From contig VZSR01001459.1 in the NCBI GenBank assembly GCA_013398615.1, positions 7,644,687 through 7,708,686 of the forward strand: a stretch of 64,000 bases of DNA. Direction: 5' to 3'. The stretch comes from Brachypodius melanocephalos. Taxonomy: Eukaryota > Chordata > Aves > Passeriformes > Pycnonotidae. Every line of letters begins with the position of its first letter. Within the stretch, counting starts at the first letter, position 1. Under the pieces are notes generated by a model. It saw only the letters and a list, made by a program, of their open reading frames with translations, did not search any database and was not told the origin of the DNA. This document shows, piece after piece, positions 48,464 through 62,269 of the stretch. The position numbers and the translations under genes are program-made.

Positions 48464-51129
48464 CCTTGCCATGGGTTGAAACACAGTGCTCAGATAGAGA
48501 AAACCTTCTTAGGACAGGAAAGACTGGAGGTGGTATCTGGTAGGAGATGGGAACACCTCCACTTGAAAAGAACAAGCCCTGTCTACCAAAATAACCCACT
48601 GGGCATGACAACAGCGATGGCTCCGAGAGGAAAAGTAGGTGTTTTGTCGTGATGTTAAAGTTGCCATGGTAAGAAAAAAAAAAAAATAAGAGAATAAAAC
48701 ATCAACAAAACAAATGTCAATCAAACACATTTTTGCCTGTTAAGTATTAACCAGTGAACTCCTGGCCACCCCAGAGCATCTCCTGCCCAGTGTCGCAGTG
48801 CAGGCAGGCGGGCGCTGTGGGCTGGAGCTGCCCCAGGGTCCCCAGCTGGGTGTTTGGGGCTGGATCACCCCAGTTTGGGGCTGGTGTGGAATGCAGTGCT
48901 GGAAGCACTGCCCTCTCCTGGTAGTCTGCCTCTCTCATCAGGAGAATTAAATGCTTCACCTAACTCACAAAGGATCCTCTTCAAAAACCCAGGTCTGCTT
49001 AGAGAACAACCCAATCTACACATATGAATGTATCACCAGAGACATAAATTAAAATAAAACTGACTAACAATGGGTCCCTTCAGGTAGTAACATCTATCAG
49101 ACCATTGTGCTCACAGTTCTGTATTCTGGTACTCCTGTGAGAATACCCTGTATCACCACTGGACATTGTCCTTTTTCGCTCACTGCGTTGGGAAGATGTA
49201 GCAAAGTATTTTCAATATACTTCAATAAAACACCTTCTTAGCAGTAATGGGCCACTGTTCCCATTTCAGTGGTCCCCAAGGTTTCATGATACAGTTTATT
49301 TATCTGGCTCATAGTTCCAAGTTTTCTTCCAATATTCAAAAGCTTTTTTTATTTTTTTTTTAAAGAAGGCAGCCAAGGGAAGAACTTTCTCTCTTCTTTA
49401 AAAAGCAAAATAGTTAAGTTGATACATGCAACAAAACACCTCAAACTATTTCCTAAAGAGGTGTTTAGTCAACAGCCCTCATGGCTAGATAGGAGTGCAC
49501 AGAAAAGCTGTGCCACTCCTGGTGCTACACAGGGATGGAGTCTGGAAGCAGCACTGGGATCTCTGCTCCTGCTAGAAAAAGCACTGTGACTCCAGGAATC
49601 AAATGCATATGGGAAAAAGAGCTTTTTAGGAAGCAGGGCTTGGATGTGTCCTCATGACCACCACCCTGTGATGCCACAGTGTGCTTCTCCTCCTCCTCGC
49701 TGTCTCTGGGTCAGGAGCATCCCCTTGCTAAGGCCGGCAGGATGGGGAATGGGCGGGGAGGAGGAGGTGGTGTTGTTTTGGGAAAACAAGACTGCAGGAC
49801 AGGAGAAGCCCCAGCCTCAGCACAGCCATCCCCTGGCCTTTGGCCACGTCAGTCATTTTGATGGTGCACATCTGGTTTCACACGGGCCAGGAGCAGGCGG
49901 CCGTGCTGGCTAAGCAAACAGCCCGGCCACAGGACTTTGCTCTGCGATCCCTCGGGGTCATCCCACCGGCTCAGAGTCCTTTGTGCATCACTAAGCAGGG
50001 CTCACTCTGTGCTCTGGGCTTTTCCTTTGTACTTCACTCCGGCCCTTCACAGCGCAATGCCACATTTTATCACTTCATTCCAAATAAACCGGCCCGAACT
50101 TAACTCAAGGACAGGGTCCCTCCCCTCCTGCTTCCCTTCTCCAGGAAAATGCAGCTCCTGTCTGCGAGCAAGGGTTATGACCCGTCAACATTTCCTATCC
50201 AAATCCAGCTGCTTTTTATTCCAATCCTTTCCCTTCCCCGAGCCACAAGAAAAGAGAGGATGCTGAGAGGCAGCAGGTCTCGGAGCTGGGGAGGATGTGG
50301 TGTGGCAGCCAGGACCTGCTCCTTTGCTGCACCCATCACGGCAAAAGATAAACAACTAAATAAAAGAATTTTTCTGTGATCCCTTAAAGACAAAAAAATT
50401 GGCTTCCTGTAGAAGAGAAATCCCTCAAATGAGCCTAAAGATTTTGGGTTTGAAAAGCACAAACTCACTGTTAAGTGTGTAACGGGAGTGGAATACCACA
50501 AAAATTGAGCTCTGGAAGGAAACAACAATTCTCTGCCCTCAAACGCAGCTGCTCCTGGGGCAGAGGGTGGCAGCAACTTCACCATACAGAGCCCTGAAGG
50601 AATTCAGGACACCTGAGGCACCAAATCCTTCACTGGAATGAAATTGCAGGGTGATTAAGCAGAGAGAATGTATCTATCCAAACTGTAATTTGGCCAGCAC
50701 AATGGATCTAACACCCCTATTCTTGCGAGGAAAAAAAAAAAGTACTGTATTTGAAGTTCAAAATCTAATTAACTGTTTGAGAAAAAGAATTCTGTTTTAA
50801 AAGAAAATTCCTAACAATATAAAGAGAATTAGTGCCAAAGTTTTTGAAGAACCGCATAAAATGGTATGAAAAACGTATGATATTGTAATAATAGGAATGA
50901 CTGGATTTGCTCAAATGTTCCTTATACCTTATAATGCAAGAATAAAATACAGTGTAAATCCTTCTATCTACGTAAGTTCCCTGTACAGAAAAATCTCTCC
51001 TTTAATAGGTTTACACCTTTAACATGTATTAGTTTGGAAAAGTCCTTGGGTATAATTACACATCTTGGCTTGGCACATTAATAGCTGTTCCCTTCATTTA
51101 CTGATTTCTTTTACTGGTCAATTTGCTAT

Positions 51130-51850
51130 TTTACTACACTGCTCTTACAGCTTGGCTTCCCCCCTGTGCTGAGAAGGGCAGAGGGGCCGAGCTGGCCACG
51201 GGCTGTGTGTGCTGCCTTGGGGAGGCAGCTTTTGGTACCTTGATCCTGACCATCTGCACGCACCATGCTCGTCTGGGATGTGGCATTTGCATCCAAGTTT
51301 GCCAGCAAGCTGCAGGTCGCAGGCAGAAGTAAGCAGAGCTGCCCTCACTTCCAGGAAAATCTGTGCAGAAATACACTCTACAGGCCCAGGAAGGAACGAG
51401 CCAAGCAGAGCTTCTCCAGGGCTTGGTGCCACCTTGCTGGTCTCCCTCCTGTGCCCCACAGAGCACCTGTTGCTGCCCAGGCTCCTGACCCTGTGTCCTC
51501 CTCACAAATCTCCTGTGCCACCTTGCATCCCTCAACTCCTTCCTTGCTCCAGGCTTTCGCTGTCATCCCAGGTTTTGCTCTCTGCTCCCCTGGAGCTCCA
51601 TTCCTATTGCTTCTCCTCGCCTTCTTTCTCCCTGTGGCTTGAGAGATCTGGAGGGATGCTCACCTGGGACAGGATGCTCGCCTCGCTCCATCACACACCT
51701 GGGAAAGGACCATTTTCACTGTGATGGAGAAGGGACACACCTAATGAGCTATGCCACCAGTCTTCACAGGTTGCCTTTGCATCTCTCAGCGCCAGACTCA
51801 CAGCAAAATTCACACTTGCTAAGCCTCTGTCCAGTTTCTACAGGTTTTTT
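51130..51850. other. GC-rich patch of unknown nature
   Basis: About 0.7 kb of C-rich, CpG-poor sequence lies in AT-rich intron. Open frames of 133-171 codons cross it on both strands, but they overlap in several frames and show no recognisable domain, so composition is the simplest explanation. It directly precedes the repeat copy at 51874. Confidence 0.4.
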
Positions 51851-51873
51851 GACAGTTTAAGCGTTTTCTTGTG

Positions 51874-52015
51874 TTATAGCGGAGCCATTCAGTTAATGGC
51901 TTCTCAGTACTGCCATTATAAACCAGAACTTTTCAGGTGTTTATTACTCAGCTTTAAAAATTGGCTCTAAGCTGAAATTTGGCAAACGAAGTGTCAGCCT
52001 AGGAGAAAATTTTAT
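51874..52015 (+). repeat. Ancient dispersed repeat, copy 2
   Basis: This is the second copy of the repeat at 30736-30890, in the same orientation and 21 kb away. Key words are TATAGCGGAGCC at its start, CCATTATAAACC, TTTTCAGGTGTTTATTACTC and GCTGAAATTTGGCA. It has no coding potential. Confidence 0.7.
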
Positions 52016-53436
52016 TTTTTGCCAATTTTATACTCTTAAAAAAAAAAATGACCCCATTTTGGCCTCCATAAAAATGCAGCTTTTGCTGCCTCAATGACAC
52101 TGGTGAAGTAACAAGTCAATATTGTAATAGTGCCAGCAGAACTGAGTGATTTAATGCCTAAAATTGCTTTGAAGGTGAAGAGTGCTATTGAGCTGCTAAT
52201 TATTAACTATTATTACTGATCGTGCCGCACGACAAAGATGCAAACAGAAAACAGAGGGAATATGAGACATCACTGGGAAAACAAGGTGGAATTGGAATGA
52301 GGGTCCAGCATTGAACACAGAGGAGCAGGAAAACAAGAGTCAGGAGCCTTGGCAGGGTGGGATCCTCCAGCCAACGCAAGAAGAATGAACTGATATGGAA
52401 ATATTATTTTTCGTTTTCCAGGACAGTATTTCAAACACAAATAAAATACAAATGACACAGTGCAGCTTGCTCCATGCCAAAGCTAGCAATGATGTGGGAT
52501 CAAAATCAGCTCTAAACCAAGCTGAACAGAGGTCAGTAGGAACCTCATATTGCTCAGCTGAAGCCAAGAGAAACTTTGCCATTTAATCCAACGTGTAGAA
52601 GACGGAGCCCTGAAGGTGCTCAGGATGGGTGACCTCGCCTCAGCTGCCCTGCAGTCAGATATCCACATAAAAACGGGCTGGGAATTTCAAAGATCCCAAA
52701 AGACTTACATCCTCTGAATCTTCAGGATCCTTTCAAATCCTGTATGCACAGGAATAGCAGCATCTGAATCATGCGCCCTAAAATCTGACCTAGGTTGATC
52801 CAACTTGGCTGTGCGGAGGGATAAGGAAGTGATCTCCACTCTGAGCATCTCCAGCCACTCACTCCACTGTGTCACCTTCTGAGGGGACTGTGGCTCTGTA
52901 GCAGAAAGGTGACAGAGTGAGTATTTCTTCTTTGAGGGCACGGTGAAGAGCAGGAGTTGAGTGGGGCCAGGGCATGCTGCCATTTGGAATGTGCTGTACC
53001 AAAGCAGCCATGAAAAGTCATCGGGGCTGCTTTCAAACACAGTAAAAAAGAAAAAAAACCACCCAATTTATCTTTCTGGAAACTTTCTGCTTGTCTAAGT
53101 GGCAGCTATTTAAATACAATTAACAAGCAAATGATTTTAAAATTACAATACATTTAGTAAGGCAGCATCACAAACAATTTGCATCTCATTAAAGTGTTTG
53201 AAGCTGCAGAATCAACCTCCCGAAAGGGCTGCAGATCAAATGGGAAACACAGTCACAGTCAACAGCTTCTGCACTGTCCTGTGACTCCAGACACACAGCA
53301 GGGGGACAGCAGAGGGGGGGCTCAGTGTCCAGCTGAGCCCCTGGCTGGGCCACCCCCATGGGGAGTTCTGGCCACGGCTCTCGGCACAAGGACGGATGCC
53401 ACAAGCCACAGCCTTGCTGGAAGTGGGTGTAAAACA

Positions 53437-53484
53437 AGGAAGGAAGGAAGGAAGAGGGTGTGTGTGCGTGCGTGTGTGCATGTG
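53437..53484 (+). repeat. GGAA repeat followed by a GT-rich run
   Basis: About four GGAA units (GGAAGGAAGGAAGGAAG) are followed by an imperfect GTGTGTGCGTGCGTGTGTGC run. GGAA arrays can bind ETS proteins, but this one is short. Confidence 0.85.
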
Positions 53485-56397
53485 GGATGGGCACTTTTTA
53501 ATATACATTCATGAACAAAGAGTTTAAAGAGATTGCGAGCTATTTACTCAGCTCTATATATAATTAAAAGTTTATAGATTACACCGCCACAAACCTTCCG
53601 AGATTGCTGCCGGGTTTGGACACACATTAATTCCCAGGAGCTTCCTGCAGAACAATCCCATACCAGTGTGTGCAGCAAGAAAAGCCTCAAAGAAGTAACA
53701 GTTTTAAATGCTTCCAATTCACTTTCAACTGTGATTTACTGTGGTGGTTCTATTTAACCCAGAGGATTCAGCAGCACTTTCCAGATCACAGACCACCTCC
53801 CCTGGTGCCTTTGGCTTCCTTTAGAAAGCCAGGCTGATGCGCCAAGCGCTGCTGGATCCATCCTAGGATATAAGTTTTGCTAAGCACAGCTCCAAATGGG
53901 TACCTGTGTGGGCCAGGGCTGCTGGTTTTGCTGTCAGTGCAGCTCCTGCCATACAAGACCCTTCTGTTGTAGCCCACGGAGGGGAGTGCCCTGGCAGGTG
54001 GCTGGTGGGAAACTATTGCTGCTGGGTGGGAAGGAATATACACAAGAACTAATTCCTAGATGAATGAGGAATGCAGCTAAACAGCCTTAATTTCACTTAT
54101 TAGGAGGCTTCAAGGTGAGGATGTCCACAAGTGAGAATGTCCCTGAAATCTGTCACTTCTCACAATCGGCCTCAACTTCTACACATTGCCAGCACTGACC
54201 TACACTCCAACCACACCTTTAATCCAAAAGCTTGCTCCCAACTACTGCATGAACTGAAAAGGCACAAACAGTATCTTCCCTAGAGTTCAGCAAAAGTTCT
54301 GAAACAACCTTTTTCTTGCTGTGCCTCCGACTCCACGGGCTGTGGAGCTGCATGTGACAGTTGTTTAACGCTGCGCAGCACAGTTACACACAGCGCTGGC
54401 AGGGGAGAGCAAGAAAAGAGTTTACAATTGAATCTGCAGAGGAAATTTGGGTAAGTTGAATTATCCATCTGGAAGCTGGCCAGGGGCTGGGACTACTCCC
54501 AGAAGAGGCAACTGGTTGCGCTCGTCCTTTGAAAGGCAGCACCTCTGAGCTTCCCGTGGCTCTCGCTTGCTGCGCCCATGAGTGCAGGGCCAGCACATCC
54601 TCTGTGCTCCTCCTGGCAGGGAGGCTTTCCTGGGATCCAGGCATCTTGTCCTGCTGCTGAGAGATCCATCAGTGGTGACAAGTGGCTGAGGGAACTGATA
54701 CCCTGCAGTGTTTCTGCGAGGGGGGTGGCAGTTTGAGCCTGGGAAGCTCAATAAAAAGTGAGATGGAAAAAGGAACTGATAGCAAAAACCACAGGTAAAA
54801 GCAAACCAGTCATCATCAGGTGCATTCACTGCTCTGGGCACTGCACACCAGAGAAACTCCAGAGCCCTTTGGGTGGTTCCCAGGTCTCTCCATCCCTGGT
54901 GTCGTCACAACCAGCGTGTGTCACCCCAAAACTTCCTGCCCAGAGATGCCACCAACTATTGACACAGGCCTTGTGTGCTTCTTTTTCAGACCTGTGGTTT
55001 TGTAGTTTGTCAAAACAGGATACTATTTAAATTTAAAATGTTACAATTTAAACAAAGGTGAAATAGTTACTGCTGTTTTAGCAACCAGAGGTCAGGCTCT
55101 GCTCAAGCATACACACATTTTTTTTGTTTTTAAAAGACCTCAGTCCACTTTGCCAGCACACTCTCCTTGCAAACCTGGATGCGAAGACAAATGTCTAAGC
55201 AAAACAACACTCACTTTCTATGAATTACTGAACATGTGTAATTCATTTATCTGTAATATTGTGCTAAACTCAGCTCCAATTAAACAAACGAAAACACCTG
55301 CTTAGCACACATAGATCTTTCCATACCTCAGGGGAAGACACATCAGTGTGCTCTGTAGTACAATCTGGCTCAGAAGCCTACACTAACAAAGCAAAGCTGG
55401 GATTTTTCTTTTTTTCCTAAATGCACATAGGCAAGGAGATTAAAAAAAAAATACAGACAGATTTTGGGGATGGAGTATTTGTGTTTCGCATTTCTGTCTA
55501 TAGCACGTGCAGTTCTGTGATGCTTAAGTGCTCACTGGGGGCTTCTCATGGGCAGCTGCACCTGAGGGCATGCAGCACTCCAGGGAAAAAAGTGGGATAA
55601 TGAAAACTTTAGAACACACATAACTGGCCCCAGATATCATGATACTATAAAACTACCAAGGAGACCTCGTGTTGACAAATTTATTGAGCTGGGGAGAAGA
55701 CGTTTCCTTTTCTTGTTCTGCTTCTGGACCACAGGCATCCAGCAGCTCCATGGGACATCCCTGCTGTCCCCCCACATAAACGGGTCGGAAACACAGTGAC
55801 ACACAGTGAAAATCGCCGTGACACACTAAAGAGGGGCTGAGACCACCCCCAGCACCCCAGGTGTCCCAGCAGCAGAAATGAGACAAAACCTCATCTGACA
55901 CACATTTTGGACCAACAGAGGGGTGTCCCTTTGGGGGTGCCATGGAAAGAGGGGGTGCCACATTTGGTTTGGGAGCCTGGGGTGCTTGGCCAGGTGCAGC
56001 AGCCGCCATCAGCAGAGCCTGCAGCCTGCCAGATCCCCTACACTTAACTCATTTCCTATGCTTTACTCACTGCCTGCAGACAATAAGCTGTCAATCAGAT
56101 CCCCAGCAGAACATTTACAATTATCTTTCCTCTCCCGCACCTCAGCATGGCCCCGTGCGAGCAGCTCCATCCCAAAGTGCTCACACACGAGCCATTTGCA
56201 GCTCTTCTGTCGCCAAAACTGCCCCGGCTCCAGGGTGAGGAAATTGAATTTCCTCGTGTTTTCAAATAAAAGTACTGCGGTGGCAAAGCACAGAAGCAAA
56301 AAAGCAGGCTTCCTACAGGTGTGAGGCAAAAGCAACCAGGAATGGAAAACCCGCCCCAGTAATTATTATGGCATTCTGGGCAAGGCTGTTTACTGCC

Positions 56398-56509
56398 TTT
56401 TTTTTTTTTTTTTTTTTTTTTTTAAACAAAATCAAAGTTACAAACTGAAAGGGGTTTTTTAAAAATTATTTTTGTTTTGTTTTTCTTCTCCTTTTTTTTT
56501 TTTTTTGTT
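56398..56509 (+). repeat. T-rich region with two long T tracts
   Basis: A run of 26 T (56398-56423) is followed, after about 65 mixed bases, by further T-rich sequence with a second run of about 16 T near 56492. On the transcribed strand these are poly-A tracts. Confidence 0.9.
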
Positions 56510-59203
56510 TAGGACAGGGTGGTCCCCTCCACTCACTCCTGCAGAATTAGCAACAAACCACCACCACAATTTTGCAGCTGGCCTTGTGACCATTGCTGAG
56601 TTCTCCCACAAGAAATTGGTTTGTTTTTCCTCTGGGTAGACACAGCTGAGTGAAGGACTCAAAATGAGCACACTTTCCAAGCAAAAAAATAACAGTGCTG
56701 CAAGTCAGAACCATACCTTCCCCTTGTAGTGGCAGTTGCTGACAACGTGATTTAAAAATATCTGAACTATGTTCTGCATGATGTTAATGCTCCTATTCCA
56801 GAGAGAAATCCCCAATACCTTCGGGGCACTTTCCAAACACTGAAGCCTGAGAAACTGTCCAGGATGGGCCCATTCGTAATAGCACTGAAATCACTGCCAT
56901 TGCTAAATTAGGAGAAAATCCGTACAGTCATCATTCACTGCACTGTGACTTCACTGATTTTCTGCTCCACTGTCTGCTCAAGGGTCACCGTGGTTAACAG
57001 CAAGGAGATATTCCCTCTCCTATTAATTGATCTGGACACATCTTTGATGGCTGTCAAACAGAAAGGTAACTAGTGCCATTATGGCTTTTTTTTTTTTTTT
57101 TTCCCCTTTTACTTTTTAACTCTTGCACAGGAAATTTCTACAACCTTTTCTGATGAAAAATAACCTGTCTGATATTTCCCCTCTCCTTTAAAATGTTTAT
57201 CCTGCTCCGAATCTGCAAAGTGTGATATCATCAAGGAAGGTCAAGCTTCACAGGAGCTAATAGCTCTGCTGTGTGCTCCCACCACTTTGAAAAGACGAAC
57301 AATAGTCCCTCAAGTGCTGCTGCCGGTGGCACAGCAGCAATTCGCCATGGAGGGTAAGAAATCTGAAATTAAAATAAACTGCTTAAAACCTGCAGATAGA
57401 CGGGGGGGATGCAGGAGACAGAATAAAACGGGACAATCTCTGAACCCAATCAACAAAGCCCTCATTGTTCCAGTTTATGGCAAGTAATACAGCAATAAAT
57501 ATTGAGCCAAGGAAGTTAACCTGTATCCGCAACCTTTGAATAAACACCAAAGCTGAAAGTAAAATCAATGCCAGGCCTTTGGCTCTTGCCAACTTGTGCT
57601 TTACTCCTTGCTTGGCTTTGTTTTTACTTTTGGGGATTTTCTTTGCCTTCTCTCCTGTTATTCATACCTTCCTGTAGGAACTCCTTATCACACAGGAAAA
57701 GGACAAACAGAAGGAACTGCCAAGCACTCAAATAAACTCAGTCGTGTTCTGCAAATCTACCTGGGTGCAGGTAACTGGGAAGGAAAGGGCTGGGCAATTC
57801 ATGGATTCACAGCCTCTGTGAAGCCAGGGGAGTCCCCATCTCCTTCCCACACCCCTTCTCCTCACGGGTGACCTGATGCAGTCCTGCAGACCTCTCTAAC
57901 CATCAAATCCAGCTCGGTGTTTACCCTGCAGGGTAGCACAGGCAGCATGAGGCATCTCTGCAAGATACAGGCATGTTTATCTCTCTTACAGAAGTTTGAG
58001 CATTCAGCCCTTGATCTGAGTACAAATAAACGTCCTGGTTAGTTCTCATTTTTCCTCAAGTGGTTTATCCACTCCCATGCCAACACCTCAGCCAGTAATA
58101 CAGGTTTTCACAGCAAGTATTAATTCTGACTTCACTTTTAAATCACATTTTCTTCATTTGAGCATATTATATTCCAGAGAACCAGGCGTGAGCATCATGC
58201 AAAAGGCATTCTGGTCCACAGTTGTGAATACAGCTGTGTAGGCAGAGGAATATTTGTTTTCCAAGTAATTTGTGCACATTCACAAAATTACAGCTGTCTG
58301 CAGTTCTCCCGAAATATCTGTCCTGATGTTTACAATGCCATAAAATATAATCTGCCTTTTCTAGAGTTTCAACTGATAGAATTGGAAATTCATATATTTA
58401 TACGTACATTATTATTTTTCTTACAGATTGGCTACTCCCCATTACATACTGCCTATTAAGCCCACATAACATCAACATTAACTTGAGGAGCCACTGCCCT
58501 TAGACAACAGTGGACCAACCTCTGTGAGAGGCAGAAGGGCCTCTCTAAAACACTTCATGGATCACTCAGCACGTTGCATTTCTTTCTTATCTCACAGGAA
58601 CCATCTCCTGAAGACCACATGAAACGAAGGTCTGGGTTACAAACCAGCTTAGGGCGACAGGCCTTGACACAAAAAGAGCTCATGTTGAGATGGACAGGGA
58701 AGGTTTCATCAACTTAACATGTGTACACTGACAACACTGACCAACCATCAACCATCTTCATGCATCAGTTCTTTTAGGCAAAATGAACAGGATTAAAATG
58801 ATTAAATTTGCACTTTAGCCATGAACTGGGCTAGGTTGGTGCTTGGCATCTCCCAACAGATTTGCTTCAGATGTTTATCTGAGCTATTAGGTGTTAGCCA
58901 AAGGAAGTGCATTCATCTTGGTTTTTGGTGTTGGTTTTTTTCCCCCCATGAAAGATGGGAAATGTTTCACAAGTGTTTCTGATTTTTGCTTTTTTCATGA
59001 CAAGGTCCTGATTCCTTTCAGTTCTATTCCTACCTATCTGAATGCACAAAACACTGCTCCCTAGGACAGCAAAGTCCTTGGGATAAAATTTTCCAAGCGA
59101 ATGTGGAAATGTGCACTGCACCTGCTCAATGTCCAGGAGGCTAACCACAAGTAACTCTTTCACCCAGAGTTTTGATGAGCAACGAAACGCACAAAACCAA
59201 AAA

Positions 59204-59355
59204 AGAATCATCAGAGAATCACAAAATGGTCTGGGTTGCAAGGGATCTTCTGGCCCATCCAGTTATATCCCCTCTGCCATGGGCAGAGACACCTTCCATT
59301 AGACCAGGTTGCTCCAAACCCCATCCAGCCTGGCCTTGAAAGCTTTCAGGGACTC
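59204..59355 (-). mobile_element. CR1 LINE 3' end fragment
   Basis: The plus strand reads 'agaatcacaaaatggtctgg', then 'ctctgccatgggcagagaca', 'ccttccattagaccaggttg' and 'ccatccagcctggccttgaa'. This is the reverse complement of the 3' end of the avian CR1 retrotransposon, so the element is in minus orientation with its 3' terminus near 59204. CR1 copies in birds are nearly always 5'-truncated like this one, which is only about 150 bases. It is the clearest sign in the window that the genome is a bird's. It sits in the intron and contains no coding frame. Confidence 0.88.
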
Positions 59356-62231
59356 CTGCTACTGGAGTGACTTTGGCGTAAAACTGATTTGAAAGAAAAA
59401 TCAGACGTAGGAAGTTATATCCATCTCAGTGGGATCCCTCAATTCCAACATACTCCCTGGATGGCTGTCACTTAAACCCAGAACAAATCTGGCCCAAGCT
59501 GTTCAACTCAGTGCTGCAACCCACCCGAGAGGTCCACATGGATGCACTAATGTGTCACGGAAGACCCAGCACTGAGATAAACCACAGGTTCATAACTTAA
59601 ATCTGTTAAATGCTTTAAAAATGTCGGACAGTGACAGAACTGGCAAGGAAGCACTGAGCTTTGATAATCTGTACTGCTTTTAACACCCTCAACCCCTGTG
59701 CTCCGCTGCATTACCTCCTCCATGCACACTGGCACATGGCATGAGCTGCACAGCTGCAACTTGGCTCTCACGATGCAACACAATGGAAAAAACTTTCTGG
59801 GGGGCCAATGGTACCAAACTACTGCACCAGTGACCTCGGTGGCATCGGTGACCTCAGCAGCTCCAGCACGAGTGTCGCTGTCTCCTGGCTCCCCTCTCTG
59901 GCACCCATCGCTACCTGAGCTCCTCCCGTCATCTTCCTACCCCGCTCCAAAGCAATTTCCAAACTTTTTCAGCTAGACACGCTAAACCCAGGATGTAGAT
60001 TTTCCAATTAGTCTCTGTTTAAACATCTGTTGGTAGACTGCATTTAACATCAGTTATTTGAGCAAAGTGCAATTTGATTAGGCTGTCTGAAACGGAGCCA
60101 AAGTCTGCAAAATAATAGCTCAATTAAATTTTGTTTTGCTTTCATTTGTCTTATACTTTCCTGAGTGTGATACAGTTGCATATAATCAAGTAAACTAATT
60201 CCTTTCAAAATGAGATATTTCAGTGCTTTTTCCATCTCCTCCTAAAGTTTATTTAATAATCTATTCCATCTTCTCCATGCTTCACCGAACTTCAGCCTGA
60301 CACAAAGTACATTTCTTTCTTGTGCCTTCAGTCTACTTTAATTTTCCAGGCTTTCAGTGACTTGAGATTATGCGCCATTAATGTTACACCTTAAATAGAT
60401 TAGTAATTTATAAAAGGCAGATTACACTTATCAGGCAAATAAAAACATTTCAGCAACACAACAGCCTTTTCTTTGCACACACCACAAAATATTTTGCCAA
60501 CCTGACGACACAGCTGTAAAACTGTCAAGCTCCAAAGCCACATGCAAGCAGCATTTTCATTTGTTTCTCTGGGTTTCGTTTCTACTTATTCTATGTTGCA
60601 CTTGTTGCCCTGAAACTTCAATATTAGCTCTAGAGATTTAAACACATGAGGCAAACAGCTGCTCTCCTCCACTCCAACAAGCCAGATCAAAATGCCTTCT
60701 CTCTTTCTCTCCTGCCTTTTTTTTTTCTTTCTTTTTAAACAAATTGCTGTAAATCAAGTATTTCTGGCAAAGTTGATGGTTTCAGGGCAAAATTCAGCTC
60801 TGTGCTCATCACTGCAGACTCCTCCAGTGCAAACTCCTCTCAGTCAGCTTGTTAGGAACACCAGCACTTCCCCATCCTGACTAAAGAAACTTTGGCTTGA
60901 GAATTAAAAAAAAAATAAATAAAAAAGTCACAGTAACTTAGCTGCTATGTAGATGAGTCTAAGATTTAAATTAAAACATTAAACATTTAAACATTAACTT
61001 GTTTCACACGTCTGTTAAAAAAAAAAAAAAAGGCGCCAGCACGTACTCTTTGAGAGAATTCTTTTATCGGAGATTTTTGATACACAGTACTTTTCCTTCA
61101 GTGTTTTTTTAACATATTTGTTGCAAAGTGTGAACACAAAGGGACAAGCTGAAATAGGTATCTGGCAGGCTCTTCCCAGCGCGTGCTGCCGAAAGCCACA
61201 AGTACTACTGCAGTTGTGACAAACCTGTTATTTTGCTGCACGAAGAGAGCGACTCCTCCAGCACTCCCTGCCCTGTCACTCTTTAAAATATTCCTGCCAC
61301 AAAATAACCTTGAAAACCAAGAGGCATCTCAAGTCCGTGGAAGTTCAAAATGGGATATGTCCTATTTAAAATGTAGAGAGCTACTAAATATGACAACCAT
61401 TTGATGTATGAAAATTATTCACAACCGAAAACAGACAGTCTGGAAATAGCTGGGATGACTTCATTTAGACAGAATTACCCAAATCTGTTTCTAATATACA
61501 CAGTACACATAATAAATTTTTACAATATGACAAGGAAAACAAACTTAATAAAAGTTCCTGATCTTTTGTTACACAAGCAAGCTATAGCCATGCTATGTTT
61601 ATAATATTTTGCCCATGATATCACAGCTCAGTAACAAAAGCTAAGCACCACACAGAACAGTTTCTAGGTATGACTTCACCTCGCTGTGCCAGCACTGCAC
61701 CCATCAGCCCGGCAGTACCACCTTTCCCAGCTCACAGCCCATGCTTGCTGGGCTGTTTTTGACTAAGAGTTCCCTTTTCTCCTTCTCCCAGGCTCCCTCT
61801 GCTCTGGGAAGCTGTGGATCTCTGTGACGGGAGTTTGTTTTTTTCCAACTACACCAGGACTCATCTGAACGGTAAGAGATTTTTAGCCTGTTTCCTTCAC
61901 TCCTGGTTATTTGACAAGTGCTTGAAAACCCTGTTATAAACAATCTCTGTAGGAAAACAGATGATGTCTTACGATCACAGAAGGTAATTTTTTCAAGAAC
62001 CCAACTTTTTGAGCATTTCCCAGATGCACCGCGTCAATCTTCCCCGCGTTTGACTATCTCAGCTGGTTTTCCAGCCCGGGCATCGTGCCAGGCGGGCCGG
62101 ACTGCCCCTCATTGTCACTTCTGTTCGATGGCACTTGCACCCACTGCTGTTATTCCAGGCTTCAGGAAATTTTCTAACCACTGGACAGGCTCCAGCACTG
62201 TGCACTAATAAGTTGCAGATTGCAGCACTCT

Positions 62232-62233
<2 letters not shown>

Positions 62234-62268
<35 letters not shown>
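62234..62268 (+). repeat. (GT)n microsatellite
   Basis: An uninterrupted alternating GT run of 35 bases is followed by a short imperfect GCATGCGTGTGTC extension. It is likely polymorphic in length. Confidence 0.97.

Positions 62269-62269
<1 letters not shown>

Noticed and set aside
51209..51724. Plus-strand open frame of 171 codons in a GC-rich patch
   Set aside because: There are overlapping frames on both strands, low-complexity serine/leucine/proline composition and no known domain.
57287..57487. Plus-strand open frame with VLLPVAQQQFAMEG as a glutamine-rich exon
   Set aside because: It is on the opposite strand to FOXP1, has no match to the gene and no supporting splice context.
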